From Branchiostoma belcheri (lineage: Eukaryota > Chordata > Leptocardii > Amphioxiformes > Branchiostomatidae): a stretch of DNA of 64,000 bases. Shown here in pieces: positions 48,254-58,800 of this stretch. The notes under the pieces are model-generated. The model was not told the origin of the DNA and did no database searches. It saw nothing but the letters and a program-made list of their open reading frames with translations. The stretch covers positions 1,196,017-1,260,016 of the forward strand of contig NW_017804453.1 of the NCBI RefSeq assembly GCF_001625305.1, read 5' to 3'. Made by a program: the position numbers and the translations under genes. The first letter of the stretch is position 1. Each line of letters opens with the position of its first letter.

Positions 48254-48702
48254 AATGATATCTAAACACACAGATCGTGGCCGCTTGCAGTTCTTGTTGC
48301 TGTTTTTTTTTAAATTTCGATTTGACACCATGATATAAAGATTACCACCTTTTCAAAACAAATCAAATGTCATTGCTGGCTACATTATCATGCCATTGAA
48401 CAAGTGCAAAATAGCACGACTAGATAATTGTATATTGATCAAGAATTCCTTTATACTTGCGCCAATCCATATCGATACCCCGTCATGAATTGTCTTTGGT
48501 AATGTTGGTCTATTATGTTAAGAGATAAGAGCATTTTATACATGAAACCTTACTTATCATTACTATGATTCTATTTACATCATGTATTCCAGACCAGAAG
48601 CAGTGTATGTGAACGATCACTAAATAACAATGGTATACCGGTACGCTGTGGTTGTTTGACTTCTCAGTTGTACAGTATTCTTGAGGCTTAAAATCAATAA
48701 AA
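48254..48702. other. 3' untranslated region of annexin 3
   Basis: AT-rich, no other feature. It ends at the poly(A) signal. Confidence 0.6.
48696..48701 (+). promoter_or_regulatory. Poly(A) signal of annexin 3
   Basis: AATAAA, 443 bases after the stop codon and only 13 bases before the Penelope-like insertion. Confidence 0.65.
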
Positions 48703-48714
48703 CAAGGTAATAAT

Positions 48715-50937
48715 ATGCCAAAAAACAGTTACTCAAGCAACTGGGTATGATTTTGAAAACGTCAGACGTTTCAGCTAGTATCCACTAGCTTTCGTCAGTG
48801 ACTGAGAGACCAGAGGGGAAAGCAGGTTTATATACACAACCTGTTGATTGATATGCAAATAAAGTGAAGACAAATTTTTGGAAGTCGAAAAAGGAACAAA
48901 AGTCAGACAAGTCAAGACAAGATGATGCAAATTAGTCTGAAAGCTCCTGTTATACAGGACAGGAGCTTAAGTGTTGTCTGTCCTCGGGGCTGGGAGTGCC
49001 AAATCCCAAGTACCGGAAAGATCGACCCGTAGCCCCCCTTCCCTGTTGAGGGTGGGGTTGTACATTCTTTCATATATTGCCTCTTTAACACCCCGTTCCC
49101 ACCAGCGTGTTTCGCGGTCTAAGACATCCGTGGACTCGAGTTTGAAAGAGTGACCCTGGTTGTGTTGTAGGTGGTGGAAAATAGCTGAGGAGTAGCCGTT
49201 GGCACTAGGTCGGCTAGGTCGTTGGCACTGTCCCTCTACGACCCATAGTCTCCAGTATAGGCTCTGTCACCTATGAGTTAGCAGGTTTTCTAGCCAAGAT
49301 TTTAGGACCACTAGTGGGGAAATCTCAGCACCATGTACAGAATAGTGCCGACTTTGTCAACAAAATCAAAGACATTCATGTAGAGGATGATGAAACCATC
49401 ACTTCGTATGACGTGTGCTCACTTTTCACCTCCATACCACCCAAGGAAGCAGTGTCAGTAGTCAAGGAAGCCTTGGAAGCCGATGATACACTTGCAGATA
49501 GAACCAACCTATCCGTTGACCAAGTTTGTGAGCTACTAGAACTCTGCTTAGGATGCACATACTTTACCTACAAAGGACAGTTCTACCAACAAACGCACGG
49601 CTGTGCTATGGGATCACCAGTCTCACCAATTGTTGTAAACCTGTACATGGAGAAGTTTGAAAACAAAGCCCTCAGCACTTTCAATGACACTCCCCCGGCC
49701 AACTGGTTTCTATATGTAGATGACACTTGGTGCAGATTGAAAAAGAGGGTAGCTGCTGACTTCTTTGACCACATCAACCAGATAGATGACAACATCAAGT
49801 TCACACAGGAGCCAAGCCATGACAACATGCTCCCTTTCCTAGACACCAAAACTATCGTAGAGGAAGATGGTAACCTTCGTTTCGAAGTGTACAGGAAACC
49901 AACCCACACTGATCAGTACCTGGCTTTTGATTCCCACCACCCTTTGGAACACAAACTAGCAGTGATCAAAACTCTCTTCCATCGTGCAGACAACATTGTC
50001 ACTTCAGACCAAGCCAAAACGGACGAACAAAGACACCTCCGAGGTGCCCTGGCTAAATGTGGCTACCAAAACTGGACTTTCAACAAAGCGCTCAAACCTT
50101 CAGATCAGTCTAAGAAAACCCAGAAGTGCAAACCATTGACCAACAAAAACAAGGCCAACATCACTATTCCGTATGTCCAAGGAGTATCTGAGAAACTCCG
50201 ACGGATCTTCCAAAACTTCAACATAGCCACTAACTTCAAACCTCACTCAACCCTCAGACAAAGACTGGTACACCCTAAGGACCGACCTCACAAGGGTACC
50301 AAGGCGAATGTTATTTACAGACTCAAATGTGAGGAGCCCAATTGTAACAACACCTACATCGGAGAGACAAGTCGACCGCTTAAAGTAAGGTACAAAGAAC
50401 ATTGCCGACCTAGTGCCAACGGCTACTCCTCAGCTATTTTCCACCACCTACAACACAACCAGGGTCACTCTTTCAAACTCGAGTCCACGGATGTCTTAGA
50501 CCGCGAAACACGCTGGTGGGAACGGGGTGTTAAAGAGGCAATATATGAAAGAATGTACAACCCCACCCTCAACAGGGAAGGGGGGCTACGGGTCGATCTT
50601 TCCGGTACTTGGGATTTGGCACTCCCAGCCCCGAGGACAGACAACACTTAAGCTCCTGTCCTGTATAACAGGAGCTTTCAGACTAATTTGCATCATCTTG
50701 TCTTGACTTGTCTGACTTTTGTTCCTTTTTCGACTTCCAAAAATTTGTCTTCACTTTATTTGCATATCAATCAACAGGTTGTGTATATAAACCTGCTTTC
50801 CCCTCTGGTCTCTCAGTCACTGACGAAAGCTAGTGGATACTAGCTGAAACGTCTGACGTTTTCAAAATCATATCCAGTTGCTTGAGTAACTGTTTTTTGG
50901 CATATCGTATTACCTGGATGTCTAACCTTCATCGACG
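48715..50937 (+). mobile_element. Penelope-like retroelement with inverted arms
   Basis: Flanked by the 12-bp direct repeat CAAGGTAATAAT at 48703-48714 and 50938-50949, a target-site duplication. The left arm (48715-49214) is an inverted copy of the right arm (50404-50903), nearly identical over 500 bp. Inverted terminal copies of this sort are typical of Penelope-like elements. The left arm includes an antisense copy of the last ~248 bases of the reverse transcriptase frame. The element is 5'-truncated: the sense frame starts at the arm junction. The intact target duplication and high arm identity point to recent insertion. Confidence 0.92.
49218..50651 (+). CDS. Penelope-like reverse transcriptase with GIY-YIG domain, 5'-partial
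   Basis: Open from just after an in-frame TAG at 49215 to TAA, about 477 residues. The first residues (VPLRPIVSSIGSVTYELAG) are the usual Penelope region upstream of motif A, so the true N-terminus is missing and no proper ATG start exists. Motif A is SYDVCSLFTSIP, motif B HGCAMGSPVSPIV, and motif C FLYVDD with the catalytic Asp pair. FLDTK and YRKPTHTDQYL follow. The C-terminus has NTYIGETSRPL...RYKEH, the GIY-YIG endonuclease of Penelope elements, with the usual Cys pair before it. Reverse transcriptase and nuclease together support target-primed insertion. The frame has no internal stop or frameshift, but the truncated copy is probably immobile. Confidence 0.9.
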   Translation, partial: VVGTVPLRPIVSSIGSVTYELAGFLAKILGPLVGKSQHHVQNSADFVNKIKDIHVEDDETITSYDVCSLFTSIPPKEAVSVVKEALEADDTLADRTNLSVDQVCELLELCLGCTYFTYKGQFYQQTHGCAMGSPVSPIVVNLYMEKFENKALSTFNDTPPANWFLYVDDTWCRLKKRVAADFFDHINQIDDNIKFTQEPSHDNMLPFLDTKTIVEEDGNLRFEVYRKPTHTDQYLAFDSHHPLEHKLAVIKTLFHRADNIVTSDQAKTDEQRHLRGALAKCGYQNWTFNKALKPSDQSKKTQKCKPLTNKNKANITIPYVQGVSEKLRRIFQNFNIATNFKPHSTLRQRLVHPKDRPHKGTKANVIYRLKCEEPNCNNTYIGETSRPLKVRYKEHCRPSANGYSSAIFHHLQHNQGHSFKLESTDVLDRETRWWERGVKEAIYERMYNPTLNREGGLRVDLSGTWDLALPAPRTDNT

Positions 50938-51066
50938 CAAGGTAATAATAATTCCTCTTGTTGGCGTCTCTTTTCTTCAAAGTAAGGTTTTACAAGCAAT
51001 GTTAGTTGAAACATATTGCAAAGTTTCTGCCGTGTAATACGCGGTGATCATCGACCGTCTATTATA

Positions 51067-52326
51067 CGAGGGGTGATCAAAAAGTTCTCGGCCTCACCTT
51101 GAAAACGTCAGGGCAGTAAAATTTTTCTTACACTATTTTTTATATAGTCCTCTCTAACTGCAATGCACTTGGTCCAGTGATGTTCCAGCTTTATTTTCCC
51201 CTTGTGGAAGAAGGTTGCATCTGGACCCCCCAGATTGGCCTATACTGCATAGATGACGTCATCATTACCATCAAAATGTTGACCACGTAAGTGGAACTTG
51301 AGTTTAGGAAACAGGTAGAAGTCCGAGGGTGCTAGGTCAGGTGAATTGGAAGGTGGGGTTAGACTGCAAACCCAAATTCGTTTGCTGCAGCCACTGACCC
51401 CTGTGCTGTGAGGACAGGTGCATTTTCATCACGCCAGCTAGGTACTTTCCTCTCCTTTTCTCTTTGATCATTGTCCTCAACTGTCGTAATTCTGTTGAAT
51501 AGTACTCCCCATTGACCCCTTCACATGTAGTCAATCATGATTACTTCCTTACTGCCCCAGAGAACTGAGGCAAAAACCCTGTCAACGGATGAAACTCACT
51601 AAAACTTCTTTGGGGGCCGGGAAAATTCTTCATCCATTGTTTGCTCTGCTGTTTTGATTCGGGGTGAAAGTGGTGAACCCAGCTCATCTTGGGTGACAAA
51701 TGTTTTGAGGAAATTGCATGGGTTGGACTGAATTTGTTCCTTGAAATGTCCAGCCTGTTTAACTTCTGATGTTCAGAAAACATTCGAGGCACTCACCATG
51801 CAGACACTTTGTTCATCCCCAGGATGTTCGACAAAACATTGTGAACTGAGTCATAACACAGGCCAAAGAACCTGCTACATGTTGGCCAGTCTCACATCTG
51901 TCATTTACTACCATGTGATGGATGGCCTCAACTGGATTGTCCGTGGTGCTGATTTGTGGCATACTGACCTATGTTCACCTTTTGTGCTCTACTTGCCGCG
52001 CTTGTAGCTAGTAACCCACTTCTTTATAGTTGAATAAAAATGGGAGTCATCACCAAGTGTCTTGACCATGTCTTCATGGATGTCCTTAGGAGACATCCTT
52101 TTTTATCGATATACTTGATCACAGCACACGCTTCTGTTGCGGCCATTTTGTGATTTTGCCCTCACCCGCCCCATTTTCACGGGGCGTCACGTGCTAATTA
52201 ATGAATATAAAAATTTGAATTTTTGTGGGCAGTGATGTAAGACGTCATGGTATACAGTTATACCAAAGAATAGGAGTTTGACCTTTATTTTCTAGGTGAG
52301 GCCGAGAACTTTTTGAACACCCCTCG
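51067..52326 (-). mobile_element. Full-length mariner element, inactive
   Basis: 1260 bp bounded by 33-bp inverted repeats (51067-51099 and 52294-52326; 32 of 33 match; start CGAGGGGTGATC) and flanked by TA at 51065-51066 and 52327-52328, the Tc1/mariner target duplication. Size and ends are those of a complete mariner. Confidence 0.93.
51108..52146 (-). pseudogene. Mariner transposase pseudogene
   Basis: From an ATG at 52146 to a TGA at 51110-51108, the expected ~1.04 kb, but broken by stops and frameshifts. Recognisable pieces are VTQDE (first catalytic Asp), then, in a shifted frame, WVHHFHPESKQQSKQW near 51640-51680, NGEYYSTELRQLRTMIKEKR near 51450, and a C-terminal piece ending near 51108. 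The shift next to VTQDE alone removes the catalytic core. Confidence 0.85.
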
Positions 52327-52862
52327 TATCCCTTGGCGCAAGCTACATTATTCAGCTGCAAGAAACTCCCGTCAGTTTGAAGGTTGCACACCTTTTCCCA
52401 CCAAAGGCTGAGCGGCCATATATTTGACAGATCAGTGAACGATTTCAGTTATAAGTTTTGTGTGTTTTGTTGGTTGGCTGACCCTAAATAACCGTATCGT
52501 CTTGTTCAAAGCAAGTCTCATTACTTCTCTAGTTTGTAATTATGGACGCATTATCATTATATTTTTGTATTAGGTAACGTGAGCAGGCACAGTCTGTCCA
52601 TCGAGAGATTATGTAATCTAAGCTATACATGGAAGATACAAAAGACAAAGGCAGGTAAAGACGGTTCAGCATGTCATATTTTATTACCAATTTGAAGTGA
52701 TACATGTATCTCTCCCGTCGCATCCTTAAGCGTTTCTTCCGTGGTAAGTTCCCAGTTCTTTGTTAACCGTAGTCGTTGCACATATATCAGAAGCCCATAC
52801 GTATGGAGTACACATGATGTAAGCACACACGAAGTAAGCTTTTTAACAAGTGTTTAATGAGA
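52327..52862. other. 3' flank of the myosin gene
   Basis: The part from about 52660 to 52862 should be the myosin 3' untranslated region (minus strand). The remainder shows no gene. Confidence 0.5.
52680..52685 (-). promoter_or_regulatory. Poly(A) signal of the myosin gene
   Basis: TTTATT on the plus strand (AATAAA on the minus strand), about 180 bases after the myosin stop codon. Confidence 0.65.
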
Positions 52863-55800
52863 TTAACGGGTCTTGGAGCGGATCTTGTTGAGGGAAGACT
52901 CGGCGATCTCGGCACGCTCCAGGTTGTCCTCGTACTCGTGCTGGGCCTTGCGCCACTTGGCGTTGTTGGCATTAGCCTGCTCCTCCTGTAGCGAGAGACG
53001 GGCGAGAACGGTGGAGATTATATTTTGATGCAACATTGAAACTAGGTGCATATAAGCGTCAAAACAAAACATTGGAAAGCTCTGTATAAGAAAAAATTAT
53101 AAGCACAATGTTTATAGGCTTTAAAGACATGATGTCAAAAGATTGATCCTATAGCCTCGCCAACTTCCGTCAAAATTTTAAACGCAAACTGAAAGCATAA
53201 GATCTAACAGACATGCAACCACTCTTTCATTGGTCAAACCGCTAATTGACATGCTATCATTGGTTAAACTCTTAACTATGATGGACAGCCAGGATCGTCA
53301 ATACTTACAGCCTCCTCTGCCTGGCGCTTGAAAGTCTTGATCTTCAGCTGCAGTTTCTCCACCAGCTCCTGGAGGCGCTCCTGGTTCTTGCGGTCCTCGT
53401 CTGCCTGAAAGGTCATCTCCTTGAGACGTCTCTCGTTCTTCCGCAGCTGCTTCAGGTCCTCCTGGTGATAGCGGCGACTCTCGTCGATAAGAGTCTCCAG
53501 GTCACGGATCTGTATGAAGAAATGGATTCATTCGAGATGTGGCTATGTGACCAAACTTTGACAGATCTCCATAGATAAGGACGATTTCACGATAGTGTTG
53601 TCTTTTAAATATCATACTCTACTCCTTGTATCATCTTTCAATTATGAAATGAAGGGTTACTTAAATTTCGGTTGCTTTACGGTTGCTCAATGTCAATGGT
53701 CGCTGTTTAGTGGAAAGGTGGCCTAAATTACAAAGATTTCAATGGACAGGCCAAACTGTTCAATGGAAAGTGTTACAGCAGGCGTATGCATATAGTCAAT
53801 TCATACATCTACATACACCAAGTGCGCAGGAAAAAAACTATGCATACTGCAAATAGCATTAACGTCAAATCTTATCATGGTTGATTTATCATTCATTGGC
53901 AAAGGAGTCTAAATTGAAATATAACCAATGAACCGTAAAGAAAGAAAATAGCCATGCCATTTGATAATCAACAAATACACCAGATGCAGAAATCACCGTG
54001 AGCATAATTTGTGTAAGTTTGCGTCAAGTTTAACGTCACGTACCCGGTTCTCCAGCTTCTGTATTGCTCGCTTGCCGCCTTTAAGGGCGATGGCCTCCGC
54101 CTCTTCAAGACGACGCTGCAAGTCTTTACAGTTGGCATCCAGGTTCCGTTTCGTCTTGTCGGCTGTCATGGAGTGCTCCTGCTCTGAACGAAGGTCCTCC
54201 GCCATTCTCGCAGTCTGTAGCATGATGGAAGATATTCAGTAACGGTACATATATATTTCGAAAAGAACAGGGAGGAGGACAAATTAGCCTGTGACAGCAA
54301 AAGTTTGGCTAGTAGAAATACCAGTCGCTCACCTCAGACATGGCACGCTTGGCCCTGTCTTGAGTCTGTTTATGTTCACTGATGGTCTCTTCCAGCTCGG
54401 ACTGGATAGACGCCAGATCTCCGTCCAGCTTACGCTTGTGCCCAGCCAGAGCAGAGTTCTGTGTGCTTAGCTCACCGAGACGTTCGTTGCTCTCTGCCAG
54501 CGCAGCTTCAGCGACCTTACGAGATTTCTCGGCCGTATCGAGATGAGAGCGGACCTCGTCGATCTCTGCCATCAGCGCCTGGTTCCTGCGCTCCGCGATG
54601 TTGTACTGCTCACGGATCTCGTCCCTCTGGCGCTGCTCATCGTCTATCTGTACCTGCATTTCTTGGATTTGGTTGTAGAGTTTAGCGATGGTCTTCCTCG
54701 CCTCGGCGTTGGCCCTGTTTGCTGATTCCAGCTGGACTTCGATGTCGTTAAGATGACTCTCCAGGTGTTTACGTGCTCGGGTTGCGTCGACCTTTCCCTT
54801 CGACTCCACTTCTATCTGCGCTTGGACAAGGTCGATGGCACGAGCATGATTCTTCCTGTAGTTTATTGGATAGAACAGTATGCCTTATTATTTCCTGCAC
54901 GCTTAATCTTGAAACACCCCCTTCCCTCTGCCCATGCTATGACTCAGGATGGTTTGGTAATACACATAAGCATGCTACGACTACTTCAAGAATGCCCTAG
55001 TAAGTTCGCAATCGTACGACAAACGCAAGACGTTTCTGATCGGACCCTTATAAAAATCTTACCTGGTAGCCTCAAACTCCTCCTCTTTTTCAGCCATCTT
55101 CTTGTCGACATCTCCCTTCAGCTGTGCGAGCTCCAGCTGTACGCGCACCACCTTACCCTGCTCGATCTCCAGAGCGCCCTCCGCCTCGTCCAGAGCGTTC
55201 TGCGTCTCGTCTCGTTCCACTTCCAGACGTTTCTTGGCCTTTGTCAGCTCATGGATGCTCTTCGCGTTCTCCGCTAGCTGGTCATTCAGGTCGTTTATCT
55301 CACCTTAACAAGACAAGGAAAGTAACTTTGTTAAACGAGTTGTGATAAAGTATCACCATTACACCAGTCTTAAAGTATCTGATTGGCTTGAAGTACAAAG
55401 TGTAAAATCGTAGAGTTCTTGCTCTCAGAAGAGGTGTCCACGTCAGTAAAACAGTAGATAACAGGAAATCGAAGATTTCAGATTTCTGGAACGTATTTTA
55501 GGTTTACTGACCTTCAGGTTCCGGCCATTTCCTCACTTTTGGCCTCATATCATTCTGTTAACTTTTCACCCACCCACAGACGCGCAGACGCTCAGCTCAG
55601 TCACCCAAAGCAATACATCTTTACTCAGGAGTAATTAGCCTCACTCGTAATTTGGGTGTATTATTTGTTTGTAATGAATAGAATAAATCTAAGACTCTTA
55701 TAGACAAACCAAACCTTGCAATGACTTGTTCTCCTTCTTGATAGCTTCCAGTGCTTCTACCCCCTCATCATAGACGTTCTTAAGCTTGAGCAGTTCCGTC

Positions 55801-58800
55801 TGGTAAGCGCGGCTTTCCTTCTGTGCAGCCTCAAGCTCGGCTTGAAGGGATTCACATTTGTTCTTCCACTCGACAACTTGTTTGTCAAGCAGACGCTGCC
55901 TCTTCTCGAGCTGAGCAGCCGACGTGTTGGCCTTCTCCACGTCCAGCAGCAAATCCTCCACCTCTCCCGCCAACCTGTTTTTGGTCTTCTCCAGACTTGC
56001 ACATTTGGCGTTGGCTGCCTCCACAAGTTCCTCGGCATCCTGCAGACGAGCAGCCAGCTTTTTCTTAGCCTCCTCCAGCTCCTCCGTCCTCTGAATGGCG
56101 TCCGTCTCGTACTTGCTGCGCCAGGCTGCCACCTCAGCTGTCGCCTTGACCAGGTTGCGCTGGATCTCAGACTTGCTCTCTTGTTCCTCCTCCAGAGATT
56201 CCCTCAAGTTGTCACAGTCCTGCTGAACGGCGCGAAGCTGGTGAGCCAACGAGTTCTTACCCTTGGTCTCTTCCTCGAGCTGACGTTTGACCTCCTCCAT
56301 CTGTTGAGTCAGCATACTCTTCGTACGGCTCAACTGATTGGATGAACCCTCTGACTCTTCCAACTGCCGCTGAAGGTCGTTGTTCTCCGACGTTAACCTG
56401 GTCTTCAGCGATGACAACTCTTGAATTATCCGCTGATTTTCTTCTACCTTCTGGTTTGCATCAACCAGGTGGTCCTCCAGCTGCTTGTTGGCTTTCTCGG
56501 CCTGAACCCTACCCTTGGTAACCTGTTCCATATTTGAGGCCAGGTCGTCCACCTCAACGCGAAGTGTGTTCTTCTCTTTTTCCAGTTTAGCCTTGATGCG
56601 CTGGAGACCTTCCACCTGCTCGGTCATGTCCGCTACTGTGTCGTTGTGTTTCTTCCTGAGACTGGCAGTGGCGGCCTCGTGACCGATGGTGGCCTCCTCC
56701 AGTTCCCGCCTGACCTTCTGCAGCTCGTTCTCCCGCTTCTTGTTCTGCTCCACCTGAGCTGCGGTGGCTCCACTAGACTCCTCCAACTTCTCACCGATGT
56801 CTTCAAGCTCACGAGACAGCTCCGCCCTTTGTCTTTCAAGCTAAAAGGTAGGATGTCGTTTTAGATAGTTAGTGTCATGTTGTCTACTCTTAGTGTTTCT
56901 TTCTTTCTATAATCGTTCTAACAACGTTAAAGAACTTTAAATTACACAGTGTATTAAGTAAGTAGTTGGTACATGTAAGTGTAAGTCACACCTTAGCTCG
57001 AGCTGCTCTCTCTGTCTCCAGCTCTTCTTCTAGCTCCTCAATCCTGCCTTGCAGCTCTTTTGTCTTCTTCTGCATTTGTTGAGCGAGGCCGGTTTCGTCT
57101 TCCACCTTGGTATTGAGAGCGTTGATCTCAAACTCTCGCCTGTATGACGTACGTATAAGATATCGTCATGTATTACGCATACATGTACGTATAACGAAGG
57201 CTTCAGCGCTTCCTATAATTTTTAACATATTTGTGTTTTAATAACAAAATTTTAGACTTCGAAGAAGGACTCACTTTTTCAGTTTTTCTTCTAGTTCAAC
57301 TTTGTATCTTTCTGTCTCTGCCACCAGGTCCAGCGAGTTCTTCAAGTCATTCTCCAGTTTCCTCTTGACGCGGTCCACGTCACCGCGGATCTTCTTCTCA
57401 TGCTCAAGGTTGTCTTCCAGCTGAACAGAAAGCAGTTTAATTTCATGTCGCTCCAAAGCAAGAGGTCATATCTATAAAATGTATGAAAGATAATTTTCAT
57501 ATCTTTTTCCACTTACGTCATCTAGAGTCTGTTCCAACTTGACCTTCAGCTTGGTGAGGTTTTGCACCTTGTCTTCCTCTGACTGGAGATCATCCAGTGT
57601 TTGCTACAAGAAAGGTAATCAGAGTCATTAAGAGTGCATAAAATGCACTTGTAGGAAAAAACTTTTCATGTGTCAAATATAATCAGTTTTCTGCCAGTAG
57701 ATTATTTCTTAACTCCAACATTCACTGAGAAATAAACCTAGATAACGGTTTATCTAATAGATAACTGAAGAGCTTAAAATACACGGGCTTACCGCGTTCA
57801 GCTCTTCAAGTTTCTTCTTCTCTCGGCTGAGCTTGGAGATGAGTTCATCATTCACAGCCACTTCCTCCATCATGGCGCGAAGTTTGTCCTCGACTTCCTG
57901 TTTGTCCTTCTCCCTCTTGGACAGTTTGAGTGTTATCGCTTCAAGTTCACGCTTCAGTTCATCGTGCTCCTGCTCTGCCTACAAATATCAAACAAAACAA
58001 GAAACAGAAGACTTCACACATCCGTGAAGTGATTGTTGTGAATTTCTGGTTGTACATTATGAGCAGCACCACCTTCCTCTCTTTGTTATGTTCTTTAAGA
58101 CAGTACATCTCAAGCATTTATGGTGCCGAACACGTCTTCATAAACATGATATGCAAGGGTTGCAGCTCTGATATGTATCACTATATAAAGAGTATAAACC
58201 CAAGGGCTTCACCTTCATTTTCTTGGACTCGAGCTGCCTGTTTTGATCTGCAACATCCTCCAGGTGTTCCTCTACTTCTGACAGCTGGGCATCAAGTTCG
58301 GCCTTTTCTTTCAGCAGGGTGCCTACTCGATCCTGAGCCTCGCCTATCACCGCTGTTTCCTAACATTGGGAAGGGGGCAGAATTATGATATTTGAACTGA
58401 TTCTCCATCTTTCGTCCTCACGGTATGTTTAATATGCTATAATAGAAGCTTTATTGACTTTATTGATTCAGATGTTATCATGCAATCATGACAAGGAGAA
58501 TATTTTATAAGTTATCAATTAACAGTTCAGCATGTCTTGACATTGGTTTAAACATCATACTACCGTCTATTGAACAGGAATTCTTGAACATGAATGACGA
58601 TTTGAAATTCCCTAAATAAACAATACATAAACTCACGGTTTCAAGGGCATTCTGAATATCCTTCTTTAGAGCCATCATGTCGTTAAGCTTCGACTCCAGT
58701 TCGGTTCTTTTCTTGACTATCTCCTCGTAGTGCTTCTCCGTCTTCCCAAGTTTGACCTTGGTCTCCTTGAGAAGTTCTTCAGCCATGCCTCCCGTCAGTT

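Noticed and set aside
48971-49153. Plus-strand frame identical to a minus-strand frame at 50465-50647
   Set aside because: Both come from the inverted arms of the Penelope-like element; neither is the coding strand of its reverse transcriptase.
55842-56345. Plus-strand frame of 167 codons opposite the myosin rod
   Set aside because: It is the mirror of the long myosin tail exon; Leu-rich composition is what antisense of Glu/Lys heptads gives.
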